From Drosophila persimilis (taxonomy: Eukaryota > Arthropoda > Insecta > Diptera > Drosophilidae), in assembly GCF_003286085.1 (NCBI RefSeq), contig NW_020825460.1, forward strand, positions 62,001-126,000: a DNA stretch of 64,000 nt, written 5' to 3'. A model generated the notes under the pieces. That model searched no databases and was not told the DNA's origin. It worked only from the letters and a program-made list of their open reading frames with translations. Shown piece by piece: positions 47,125-57,367 of the stretch. The stretch's first letter is position 1. The number at the start of each line of letters is the position of its first letter. The translations under genes and the position numbers were made by a program.

Positions 47125-50004
47125 TCATTTGAGTAGGGCATCCACGTCGCTCTTGGGATCGGGGGCCAGCGAGCTCCAGGGGACGTCACTGCAGAGTGGC
47201 AGCGACAGTTCTGTGCCAGCATCCACCACACAGCTTTCCCTGAGCTGAAAGAATTTACCCACCAGATCGTCAATCCACCTGTGCAGCGGCGGACCGGTGA
47301 GTTTTCCGTTGGCCAAGGCCTCCTCGCGCAGGGAGAACTGCTCGTCGTCGGTGTGAAGATGCTGCTGCCACTCCACTGGTAGCTCAAAGTCGTCCGGCAG
47401 GGCTATGCCCAGGCCACCGTTCCGCTTCTCCGCCTCTGGGGTCGTCTCCAGGGGCTCACCATTCCCATAGGCCATGGGGGAAATCAGGAACTTGAGCTGC
47501 GCATAGATGGAGCTGCGTCCAATCAGCTTCGCTGTCCATACACCAGGTGTGATGGGATGACTGAGCAGAGTTTTTGAGTGGTTGATTAAATCGGTGGACG
47601 AGTCCTCCACATGCAGCTCGTTGAAGTCCTGCAGGCGACCCAGGGGATCGATCCACAGCAGCGTGAGGTTGTACGAGTGTGAGGCAGCCCCGGAGTCCGT
47701 CGATCCCTGGTACGTGTAGCTGAGAACCAAGTCACTCTGTGGCCCCAATAGCTTCCCAAAGTTGCGCGCCACCTGCTCCTTCTGGTCGAAGTCCGTGGAG
47801 ACCTCGAAGTTGCGTAATCTCTTGCTGAAGCGAGCATTCCGCGCCAGCTTTCCGTGCTGAACGGGTCGTACTCGCGTCTCCAATTGCACATCCTGCCCGG
47901 TGGCCCTCCTGGCACTAAACCGCACTAGGAATCCCTTGTACTGATCCCGGTGGAGGTAGTGCGTGAGCTCCAGTAACTCCAGAGGATCGACCCTGGCCTG
48001 ACCGCCAGCCAGGCGCATTAGGCTGTCGCCCACAGATCTGGCGAGGTCATCCGCAGATCCGTGCACATCCTCGTGATGGTAGAGCGACTGCCAGTACCCA
48101 TGGAGGTTCAGATATTCGCTGGTATAGGGCCCATACAGCCACTCCTCCAGCTGCAGGAGCACTGCCTGGTTGATAATCGGCTCGAATTTGCGGGCAAAGA
48201 ACAGCGATTTCTGTTCCGTGGCCAGCAGCCGGGGCCAGTCGTCTGGCATGAAGTCGTTGGGGCTGCAGCCGCACCAGTCAACCACGTGCTTGTACTGGCA
48301 CTTGCATCCTTGCTTCCGCTTCCAGTTGGTCACATGGAGGTTGTTGTCCACATACGTGTGGCAGTGGTGGGTGTTCCGCAGGACCGTGTGGAAGAACGAT
48401 TCCGCTGGGAGCAGCGTGTGTCTGAATAGCTTAAGTAGCGCTTGCAACAGCTCATCCTCCTTCTTGGGATGCGTCACATAGGCCACAAAGGGCCGCGAGA
48501 GGGCCACCCAATCGCTTCCCCCGTCCACCTGAATGCCGGCGGGCAGCTTGCGGTCTCCGATCCTCCACATGTGCGTGTCACACTCCACAAAGGTCCTGTC
48601 CAGTCCCTGCTTCTGGATGAACTTTTGCGTCTCCCGGCCATGGCCCTTCACAAAGTTCCTGCCCCGATTGGCACTCAAGAAATCGACCAGTTTGTCCAGC
48701 GTCTTTACGGGGAAATCGCTCTCGCTTAGGTTTATAACGAAATCCCATTGCCACTTGGACTTGAGCAGATCCTCCATGCACTGGAGCAGCATGGTCAAGA
48801 GCGAGGCCCCGCCCCAGATGGTGGAGAAGCGTTTGCGGGCCAGGCGGATGTTGGGGAACTTCTGTTCCAGCTCTAGCAGTTTGCGGTACAGATAATCTTG
48901 TCGCTAAAAGAAAACCCCCCAGCCCCAGTCAAATGAATATTTCATAGCAATTCATCCCAGCCTTCAGCTACAACAACAAATGTCCAGCATTAAATTGTGC
49001 AAATTGGCAGAATCGTCGAGCAAGCGCACGTTTTAATTGCCGGAATCCGGTCATTGACTTTGAATTCGGACTTACCTCGTCCACATGTATGTAGTAGACA
49101 TGCTCGGGTGCATACAGGGCTTTCAGCAGTCGATGCACCTGACGCAGCGCCCTGCCATTGATAGTCAGCAGAAATGCAATCCGCACGCGCTTGGCCCCCG
49201 TCGGTGGGGTGCTCGCCGCCAGTTGGGCAGTGAATTCTGCAAGAGATTGGATTCGTTTAGTGTCGAGTCCAGTTAAAAGACCATCACTCGACTGTACTCA
49301 CTGGCAATGCCCGTTTCGTAGATGTTCATCGCATAGAAGCCTCCGCAGATCTCTCTGGCATTGCCCAGACATTTGATGTTGCAACTGGAGTCCGGCAGCT
49401 TGGCGGCCTTGGGCGGAGTATCGAAGCCGCAGAAGCACTCGCGACCATACTGCACACCGGCATAGGGATAGCCGCTCTGCAGGCAAAGCTCCAGGCAGAG
49501 ATTGGGAGAATTGGAGTTCTTGAAGCTGGTGTAGTAGCCGCCGAGCAGGCGGCGATCCTTCTCGTCGCGATAACAGCCGAGGGACACGTTGGCTGTGTGG
49601 TTGCCCGACGGGCAGCTGCTCTTCAGCTGGATGGCATAGAAGCGACCCGCCTGTATGGAACAGGCGATCTGTGCGATATGTTGGCGGCAGTCTTTCGTTT
49701 TGGCGCGCTGCAGCGCCGATATTGCTTCCTTGGCTTGGATATCACATTCGGGCTGAAAGCCCAGTTGATTGGCGGTTAGCCTGGCAGGACGGGGGAGGCT
49801 CTCTGGCGGCTCCGCTATCACCGGATTCGAGGCCAGATCACGCTGCGAGCGCTGGGCGGCGTCCACGTCCAGTCCGGAGCCGCTGCCACCACCAATGTCC
49901 ACCGACTTGTAGGCCAGGAACAGTTGGATGCCAAAGATGAGGACTAGGATGATCAAAACCGGCCGATATCGTCGCAGCCAGCGTGCGGACACCGATTGCT
50001 CCAT
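47125..50004 (-). CDS. oxt: Peptide O-xylosyltransferase
   Basis: Exons (minus) 50004-49302, 49236-49076 and 48903-47125 join in frame to 880 aa, matching the length of fly oxt. It is a type II Golgi protein: short cytoplasmic tail, membrane anchor at about residues 16-32, stem, a WSC domain (about 130-235; Cys-rich, GCYRDEKDRRLLGGYYTS ... CFCGFDTPP), then the GT14 xylosyltransferase core (RVRIAFLLTINGRALRQVHRLLKALY, INLSESDFPVKTLDKLVDFL) and the C-terminal xylosyltransferase domain. The enzyme adds xylose from UDP-xylose to serine residues of core proteins, the first step of heparan and chondroitin sulfate synthesis. The WSC domain is a feature of the invertebrate enzyme. Divergent from the RAMAC-like gene, sharing a 406-bp upstream interval. 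Confidence 0.96.
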
Positions 50005-50410
50005 GACTACTGAAGTCGCCTCCTGCGGCTGCTGTTGCTCCTCCTTCGCGTGGTGTCGTACAGGTTGTGTGCGTTGCTATTTCTTTGCGTTTGACTGTGG
50101 CCACGATGCGGCGGCATGATACACTGCTTATTGCTGGATGTCGGTGCATTTGGATATGTACATTTGACTAATTAATGGCATTTTTCTTTAATAAAAACGC
50201 CCCCGCAACCCGCAGTCTTGCAATTTATCGTGTTTTTCCTTCCACTCGCCCACAGCGTGCTGTTAGGCGCAAAACTAGCACTGTTAGTCCCCCGAGCGGG
50301 AGCTGTTAGACGCAACAACGATATTCATTTTATATTCAATAACAGCATCGATATTGAGAAACTGTCACCATCAGCGATATATTTAGAAACTGCCACCACT
50401 AGAAGTTAAT
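50005..50410. promoter_or_regulatory. Bidirectional promoter interval, oxt / RAMAC
   Basis: 406 bp between two divergent start codons, holding both promoters and 5'UTRs. It has a DRE-like ATCGATATT (about 50347-50355) and GCGATATAT (about 50374-50382), but no TATA box in a good position, as expected for housekeeping genes. Confidence 0.55.
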
Positions 50411-51065
50411 ATGGTCGATCCGAATCGTAAAATAAATCGTCAGCCCGTAAAGGATCTGAACTTCCTGGAGGAATGCGAAGCTGAGTTTGGCTCGCGCTAC
50501 ACAGAAGACGATGACGAGTTTATGGCACACTGCAGCAAGCCAGTGGCCGGGCCGCCAATAGTCGGGAACTGGATGAGCGGTGGGGGAGGAGGCGGCGGTG
50601 GTGGCAGAGGATACTCTGGTAACAATCGATACAATGGCAATCGCAGAGGCGGCGGAGATCGTGGCTGGAACAGGCGTGAAGGAGGCGGAGGCGGAGGATA
50701 CCATCACAATAACCACGATAGGGGGGGATACAGAGGTACGTCCAGTCCAAAAGTGGTTTCCTTTGCATATAGTTGTGTATCCTTTCCTTTCAGACAATCA
50801 CAATCGCAATCGGAACAGATACGATGTATATCAGCGCAGAGATCGTGGCCATCATCATGGAGGCGGTAGTAGAGATGGCGACGGGGGCTATGAGCGCAGT
50901 GGTGGCGGTGGAGACGACCACCACCATGGTGGTGGTGCTGGTGGGGGCGACCGCAAACGTTCCTTCGATCAACGATCCTCGCGCAACGACTCGCATGGCA
51001 GAGATCAGCCACCGATCAAGGTCAGACGGGACTACGGTAACTTTGTGCCAGCATCCAAGGATTAG
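50411..51065 (+). CDS. RAMAC-like cap methyltransferase activating subunit
   Basis: Exons 50411-50735 and 50794-51065 join in frame to 198 aa. Residues about 18-55 (FLEECEAEFGSRYTEDDDEF ... PPIVGNWM) match the N-terminal activation segment of vertebrate RAMAC (FAM103A1/RAM), where F-xx-RFTE-D-E and PPIVEEW bind and activate RNMT, the mRNA cap guanine-N7 methyltransferase. The rest is rich in Gly, Arg, Asn and His (RGG/GGG and HHH patches) and ends in a basic IKVRRDYGNF segment, consistent with RNA binding; vertebrate RAMAC also has an Arg/Asn-rich RNA-binding part. The assignment rests on this short but distinctive motif and the architecture. Confidence 0.75.
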
Positions 51066-51205
51066 CAATCGAAATTAGTATAAGTACTCTCAATGTTTGA
51101 TGTTTGATCAATTATACACATACATATAATATACATATTTTTAATTCATTTCGCTTAACGACATAATGATAAAAGATACCTGTATGCTTCCATCCTACTA
51201 CCCTT

Positions 51206-53376
51206 TCACACGGCTGACTCTGATAGATCATTGGCATCGTCTTCGGGTGCTGCTGCCGCTGCCGCTGCCGCCGACATGCCCACACCCATCGCACTGAGCA
51301 GATTGGAGACCGGGCCTGCGCCACCCGCCTGCGATTTGTAGCTGTCCATCATGTTCTTCAGCGTGTTAACATTTATATTGATGGGCTCAAAGTCTTCAAT
51401 GTCATCGAAATCATCCTCATCTGCCTGGGTGGCGGCTTTCTTGCCCTGGAAGGACTTGCCAATGGTGGTCTGCGACAATTCCCGATCCATTTTCTTCATG
51501 TACGCCTGGATGCTGCGATCCAGCGGGAAGCCGGTGCTTGAGCTGGACAAAGCATCGAAGTTGCGCTCGATATCGTCGTCATCCGCGTAGTCACTCATCT
51601 CGGAGTTGGAGTCCCAGTTGTCCTCTGGGATAACAAAGTCCAGGAAGTTCCTCACGTGTGTGCTATCCGCCTCCTCCGATTGGATTAAAGAGTTGCGGTT
51701 ACAGGCCTTGCGCATGGATTGATTCTTTCTGAGCTGCGATCCTTGAGACGTGGATGCTTTTGGTTGCCGCAGCGCCGGCTCGTCATCATCGGAGTCCAAG
51801 TCGGGGGCTTCGCAACCGGCGTGTTCAATGCCCTCAAAGTTCGACTGCTGATCCAGGAAGTCGCTCAGCTGCTTCGTGAATTCTTCGGCGTCCATATCGC
51901 CATTTGGCTTGTAGAGTTTGTTCGGTCCGTAGCGATCCTGGAGCAGAGCATCCAGATCGTGGGCGGTAATACTGAGCCAATCATCCTTATCGCTTGGCAG
52001 TAGATTGTTTTGTTCATCGCGCAGGGCCACTGAGGCCGTATCGGACGGGTGCAGCATCAGCGCCAGAACCTCGGCTCCCACGCGCTTGGCGGTGCGGAAC
52101 CGATCCTGATTTCCCTTGAAGTACTCCTGGGCCTTGCCAAGCAGGCGCGTGTGCTCCGCACTGCCCTCGATGTTGTCCCGGAAGTAGCCTTTGCCCTCGA
52201 GACTCCTCAGATACGCCCGCCAGGCAGGCTGATCCTCCAGGGCACAATCTCCTGCGCGCTGGGCTTGGGTGGCTAGGATTTCCAGGCCGCACGCCAACTT
52301 AACGCCCAGAATCTGTTCCTTGTGGAGCTCTGGTTGGCTCACTTCGTCGGCGATCTTCCAGCCGAGTCGCCTTTCCGGCGTGTACTGGTTGTGCATCACC
52401 ATGGCGTACAGACAGCGGGTGAATCGGACATTTGTGCGGACACGAGATGCCTCCGGTGGGAAAAACTTCATGGTTCTCAACGCCTTGATGTCCTCGGTGT
52501 CGCGATCGCAGAACGCCCTCACAGCTGATGCCACTAGCTGGGGGCGTGTTTTCAGCAGCTGCGCTGCACTGTGCGGCACCTCCACGATCTGGCGATGGAT
52601 GGAGTAGTGGGGCATGGCAATCAGGAACTCCTTGAGACGGGTCTTAAGTACGTTCTGGACATCGGTGGAGCAGCGATACAGGTTGGGATTGAGACGAATA
52701 CGCTGCAAGGCGATGGGCACGGGCATGGGCTTGTCAGGGTTGGTGGATGCCGAGTTCTGCAGCAGCTGGAGGGCACCGTTGACTATGTAGGCACGCTGTT
52801 CGCAGGTGTCGGGAGAGGCCCAGTCGGGCAGGACATCGGCCGCCTCGATTAGCACGAATTCCCCATCGGAATCGCAGACCCGAGCAATGTATTCACCGCG
52901 TGCCTGCGATATTTCCAACAGAAGGTACACAATAAACCATTCGTCGCCAATGTTGTCGCCGTAGTGGGTTACCCCGTGCAAATGAGGTGGCAGATCCCCT
53001 GAAGAGAAAGAACATTCTGATTGATATTTGTGGCTATTTATAGAATTCAATGGGGCGGGCCCGTCATACCATCTTCGTCGTCTTCCGCCACATTGGTTTC
53101 ATCATTTAGAAGGCGTTCCAAGGTACTGCCAGTACGCACTTGCAGCTGAAACTCATCCTTGTGCCAAATGTAGCTCCGCTGAACGACCAGCTCTCTGACA
53201 ATCTCCATGATCTCCGTTTTGATGCGCAACAATTTCTCCTTCACTTGGAACTCATCCGTGAGATTATCGGGCAGCTTCGGGAATATAAAGTACTCCACGT
53301 AGTCATCCTCGCGCACAAATTCCAAATTTCCCGGCTTCCTATATTTAGGGATTGGCTTTGTCTTCTTTGAAGTCAT
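51206..53376 (-). CDS. ecd: Ecdysoneless (ECD/SGT1 family)
   Basis: Exons (minus) 53376-53070 and 52998-51206 join in frame to 699 aa. Diagnostic blocks are DDYVEYFIFPKLPDN near the N-terminus, HLHGVTHYGDNIGDEWFIVYLLLEIS and DGEFVLIEAADVLPDW. The C-terminal third is acidic and ends with an alanine run (MSAAAAAAAAPEDD). Ecdysoneless is required for ecdysone production and cell survival in flies; the family binds the Prp8/R2TP assembly machinery and promotes pre-mRNA splicing. I chose MTSKKTKPIPKYRK at 53376. The frame is open upstream to an ATG at 53589, but that stretch is Gln-rich and lacks family similarity, so it is probably 5'UTR. Confidence 0.95.
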
Positions 53377-53644
53377 TGTCTCGTCTCGACTCGTCTGTTG
53401 TTGCTGCTGCTGCACCCAATGTGCCTGCTGCTCCTTTGTGTTGTGACTCAGATCGTTGGCGACGCGTGGGCCAATGGATGTGTGTATCCTGGGCGACTGA
53501 TGGGGCGCTGTCCGCTGTACCCCAAAGCAAATGCAGACACGACGATTACCGAATGAGTAATACAATAATTGTTGCCAATTATTTTCCAAATTCCCTGTGA
53601 TTCAAGCCAATTTCTTCATTTATTCGAAAAAGGAAAAGTTGTTG

Positions 53645-54045
53645 GAAAAACGAACTTAACCCACTTAAGCACCCTTTATTTAAACACGTGCACCACTCGA
53701 GTTAAACCGCAAAATTTAATACTTTTTATAAATTCTTCTTGCTGATCTAGTCCATCCTTTCGTTTTACTTGCAAAAAAAAACCACGAAAGAGGGAAAGAA
53801 ATAGGTCAAAGATACACCTGAACTGCGCTAAAATTCTTGAATGCTCGTGTGGTATTTAAATATGGGTTAATCTCTGTCCATGATCGGAAATCATATTCCC
53901 AGATTTTGAGATGCGGCTTAATATTACTAGCTAGTCGGGCCTCTCAGCCCTGAACATATGATTTTATCCGATTGACGAATCAATTTTCTACAAGTTTCTC
54001 CAATTGTAAGGGCTGCCTTTTAGTGGATTGTTTATAAAATAAGGT
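53645..54045 (+). repeat. Dispersed repeat, copy 2
   Basis: Same orientation and block order as 21545-21905, with a roughly 50-bp insertion near 53775-53815 (AAACCACGAAAGAGGG...). It ends in the same AATAAGGTT-type block. It lies upstream of ecd's start by about 270 bp. Confidence 0.75.
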
Positions 54046-54306
54046 TAAAAAAACGGTCAAGGTGTAAACCGTAAGCTTGTACGAAGAGAGCAAATCCCAC
54101 TACAAAAAGAGAGCAAGTCCCAACAATTGGCCTTCGATACTATCGACTGCGCGCCAAAGGGAAATTGTTTAACAGATATGAATTCAGGCACGAATTGAAA
54201 GAGCAAAAATTGAAAAATCCTGCGTATGGAAGTTTCTATACCCCCCAAAAATTATATGGAGTAGATTGATGAAATTTCGAGGCTAAAATATCCCGAATTG
54301 ACCGCA

Positions 54307-54412
54307 AAACATCGATGTTTGCGTACCCGATGTTTGTCGCTGTGTTCAAAAAACACAGATCGTGCGCTATCTCGGGATGTACGTAAACTTCGATAAATCG
54401 ATAGCTTTCTAT
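54307..54412. promoter_or_regulatory. Cluster of ATCGAT sites
   Basis: A 14-bp perfect palindrome AAACATCGATGTTT (54307-54320) is followed by CGATAAATCGATAG and CTATCG at 54391-54415. DREF/BEAF-type factors bind TATCGATA/CGATA. No gene start sits immediately beside it, so it may be a distal promoter or a boundary element. Confidence 0.4.
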
Positions 54413-54810
54413 CGTTTTGTATGACCGTTTGGCGGTAATATTTGAATTTGAAATTGTTTTGTTTTTTGCCAGGGAATGTGTTTTCGTAAAAATTTAGCCA
54501 AATATTAGCATGCAAACATTTTCTAAGTGCCCTACATTGCGTTTCTCTGCCTTTCTCTGTTTCTATGCCAATTATACTATTATTTACCCATTAAACAAAC
54601 ACTTCTCGCGAACGAAGATAGAAGATAGGGTCAGAAGTTGTCACATTTGTTTTTTTGGGGTAAATATGGATCATTTACTCATCATTGCGGCATTCCAGTT
54701 CCAGTTTCAGTTTTTGGTAGTTGTTGCTGCTCTGATTGGTTTGGTACTTTGCCCAACTTCTATTAACTTTCGAAAGTTGATAGGCAAACAAACACGCATC
54801 GAACCGCAGA

Positions 54811-54816
54811 TATAAA
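54811..54816 (+). promoter_or_regulatory. TATA box of the first chitin-binding gene
   Basis: TATAAA 153 bp upstream of the start codon at 54964. It fits a transcription start near 54840 and a 5'UTR of about 120 nt. Confidence 0.55.
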
Positions 54817-54963
54817 GAAGACTCTCTGCGTGCTATCTTAAGACCTGATATTTCTGTGTTCCTCGTTTATTGCTGCCACTTGGGGCCCTATCTGCACAGA
54901 CAAACCGAGAGACTCATTGCGGCTAGACGCGCACACGTAAAAGAACAAAGAGAAAACGTCATC

Positions 54964-55913
54964 ATGTTCCACAGGAAATTCCTTTTGAGCTTGGTAAAAT
55001 CCCCTCAATCTTAGACCTAGAGCTTTACTAATCACATTTTATATTCCAGCTCCTGCTTAATGTTCTGGCTTTGATGATGGCAGCCACCGTGGTAACCACA
55101 CGACGCGTTCAGCCCCGGGAGGCCAACTCCTGCGAGGGCCGTCAGACGCCTGGACCCATCTGCGAGTCCTGCGAGCTGCTGGCCACCTGCGTCCGCCATT
55201 CGAATGGCTGGGTGAACATTCCCGTGGAATCGTGCGATGTGGCCAATGGCTACTACTGCAATGCCCGGCAGGGGACCTGCACCAACGACACGGGACCCTG
55301 CCATCCGTTTGGCATCGAGGGGAACTTCCAGTGCACCTCGCAGGGCATCTTCCCGGATCCGTACGACTGCCAGAAGTATCACATGTGCTATTTTGTGGGC
55401 GCCACCTTAGTGGCCGCTGCCGTCGACTGCGGCAACGACAAGGCCTTCGATGCCAGCACCGGACAGTGCACGCTCACGCTCCAAGATCCCGTCTGCCTGC
55501 AGAGCCAGTACCACTGTCCCCATGCCGGTTACGTGGCCCCATGGCCCACCAATTCCAACATCTTCTACGTTTGCAAGTCGACGGTGAATCAGAATCTGAA
55601 CGACACGATCGTCATCTATCCCTCGCTGCATCGCTGCAACGACGGAGAGACCTTTGTGGACTTTGTCTGCCGCTCGACCACCAACACGCTGCCCCAAGTT
55701 CCCTCACAGCCGGGGGAGGTCGTTGACCCCAATGACAATGACTTCTCGGTGATGCCCAGCAGCTGCCAGCACGTGGGTCTCATGGCGGACATGGATGACT
55801 GCAGGAAGTACTACTACTGCTCGGCCTTGAATGGCAGCCTCCGGCACATGCAGTGCCCCGACGGCACCTACTACCGACCCGAGCAGTCCTCCTGTGTTTT
55901 GGGCACCTGCTGA
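54964..55913 (+). CDS. Secreted chitin-binding (peritrophin-A) protein
   Basis: A 30-nt first exon (54964-54993, MFHRKFLLSL) splices to 55050-55913, giving 297 aa. Only with this exon does the protein gain a complete signal peptide (MFHRKFLLSLLLLNVLALMM). The mature part has an N-terminal Cys-rich segment and repeated six-cysteine peritrophin-A/CBM14-type units (CHPFG...FQCTSQGIFPDPYDCQKYHMCYF; HCPHAGYVAPWP...FYVCKS; SCQHVGLMADMDDCRKYYYCS). Such proteins bind chitin in the peritrophic matrix, trachea or cuticle, or act in the eggshell. The next gene is a clear paralogue in tandem. Poly(A) signals AATAAA follow at 55978 and 55982. Confidence 0.9.
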
Positions 55914-56182
55914 GCCCTGAAGGTGGTTCGGTGTATTTCGTGACTTGTATTTGCTAGCGACGATTGTAATAATTATCAATAAATAAAGAATCGAAGTGTA
56001 CCTTACCGCAGATACGAGTGTGTCTCACTATTCGCCTCTAAATCAAATTTTGAACTTCGACGAAGCCAAGGTCGGCCGTAGATCTCTGGAACTGCGGAAG
56101 TATCCATTATTCTGCAGAAGTTCTCCAGGTTTATCTTTTTTCAATTAAGTGCAAAACATTCTCCCCTGCGATTATGAGGCGC

Positions 56183-56189
56183 TATATAA
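56183..56189 (+). promoter_or_regulatory. TATA box of the second chitin-binding gene
   Basis: TATATAA about 31 bp before a TCACAGT-type initiator (about 56213) and 44 bp before the ATG at 56227. It shows that the upstream in-frame ATG at 56149 is outside the transcript. Confidence 0.7.
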
Positions 56190-56226
56190 GACCTGGCCAA
56201 ACGAGTCCCGCATCACAGTCTTCAAG

Positions 56227-57261
56227 ATGGGGCCATCCTTTCAATTACTCTTGCTGCTCATTGGGCAGTGCCTGGCCGGCAGAGCGGCAGTGCATCCTTT
56301 CGATCTGGGAGCTAGAGAGGCGTCCAATCCCTGTCAGGATGTGCGTGTGGCTGGCTTCATTTGCGTGGACTGCTCCACGCTGGGCTACTGCCTGCACGAT
56401 GGCAACGGCCAGTGGGAGACGCAAACGATGATGACGTGCGAGTCGGATCACAGCTTCTACTGCACGGACGAGGGCACCTTTGGCTGCACCTGGCAGTCCA
56501 AGTGCCACGTCCCAAAGCGCGGAAAGTTCTACTGCCAGCAGCCGGGAATGTTCCCAGATCCGTACGAATGCCGCAACTACCACGAGTGCAGCGCCCAGAA
56601 CGTGGACACCCCCCACCAGTGTGCGAATGGAGCCGCGTACTCCACCCTCACCGACAGCTGCACCCTGCCGAAGGACAGCGACCAGTGCTCGGACGTCCAG
56701 TACGCCTGCAGTCGTGCAGGGCAGACGGGCGCCTGGCCGGCGGACAGTCGATTCTACTACATCTGCCAGAGGGATACCTCTTCGGAGGGCACCTTATTCC
56801 CGCTACTGTTGCGCTGCTCCGAGGGATACGTCTTCAACGGCTACAGCTGTGTGACTCCCACCAGGAATCTGACGCCCAGGAGCACCCCCGTGGCTAGATC
56901 CTGCTCGAATTTCGCCATCTCCAAGTGTCCCGATTCCACGGCCAGCGATGAGTACTGCCTGTGCATCAATGGAACCCTGGAGACGCAGAATTGCCCCGAT
57001 GGCTCGTACTTTGATGCCCAGCATTTGGTGTGCCGCCTAGGCACCGTAGATGCCGACGGAGAAGTGCCCTCTGATTCGGGGGCCACCACTGGATCCGGCA
57101 TCTGTCAGCGCGTGGGCATGGTTGGCGATTTGACCGACTGCTCGACCTTCTATCATTGCGATGCGGTTGGGGCAACGATGAAGCGCTCCCCCACCGGAAC
57201 GTGCCCCATCGGGACGATTTTCAGCCTCTCGAAATTAATTTGCGAGGCAGGAACTTGTTGA
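56227..57261 (+). CDS. Secreted chitin-binding (peritrophin-A) protein, paralogue
   Basis: Single-exon gene of 344 aa. Signal peptide MGPSFQLLLLLIGQCLAG, then Cys-rich units parallel to the preceding gene: the N-terminal VRVAGFICVDCSTLGYCLHD matches PGPICESCELLATC there; CBM14-type units follow (FYCQQPGMFPDPYECRNYHECS, YACSRAGQTGAWPADSRFYYIC, ICQRVGMVGDLTDCSTFYHCD), ending LICEAGTC. One extra unit (SNFAISKCPDS...LVCRLG) accounts for the greater length. It is a tandem duplicate, 314 bp downstream. AATAAA at 57322-57327 is 61 nt after the stop and only about 40 bp from the yellow-g stop on the other strand. Confidence 0.9.
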   Translation: MGPSFQLLLLLIGQCLAGRAAVHPFDLGAREASNPCQDVRVAGFICVDCSTLGYCLHDGNGQWETQTMMTCESDHSFYCTDEGTFGCTWQSKCHVPKRGKFYCQQPGMFPDPYECRNYHECSAQNVDTPHQCANGAAYSTLTDSCTLPKDSDQCSDVQYACSRAGQTGAWPADSRFYYICQRDTSSEGTLFPLLLRCSEGYVFNGYSCVTPTRNLTPRSTPVARSCSNFAISKCPDSTASDEYCLCINGTLETQNCPDGSYFDAQHLVCRLGTVDADGEVPSDSGATTGSGICQRVGMVGDLTDCSTFYHCDAVGATMKRSPTGTCPIGTIFSLSKLICEAGTC

Positions 57262-57367
57262 ACAAAAAACGATTTACTCTCCCAAATAACAAAAAACAGT
57301 TCGAGCAGATTCTTAACCATAAATAAACTGCAGTCCGCAGCAGCAATCATGCAAGGCATTTCGATGA

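Larger units (their letters stand above)
53377..54963. other. Divergent interval, ecd / first chitin-binding gene
   Basis: Holds the ecd 5' region, the second copy of the dispersed repeat (53645-54045), a group of ATCGAT-containing sites (54307-54412) and the promoter of the first chitin-binding gene. The short open frames around 54252-54815 have no protein-like features. Confidence 0.6.

Noticed and set aside
51206-53376. PAF1/antimeros as identity of the 699-aa gene
   Set aside because: The GDNIGDEWFIVY and DGEFVLIEAADVLP blocks are those of ecdysoneless.
53047-53589. Upstream start (MENNWQQLL) for ecdysoneless
   Set aside because: The extra 71 residues are Gln-rich and lack family similarity; the ATG at 53376 gives the expected N-terminus.
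54510-54815. 101-aa frame starting MQTFSKCPTL as a gene
   Set aside because: No family features, AT-rich composition, and the TATA box of the next gene lies within its end.
56149-56226. N-terminal extension of the second chitin-binding protein
   Set aside because: A TATA box at 56183 lies inside it, and the ATG at 56227 starts a clean signal peptide.
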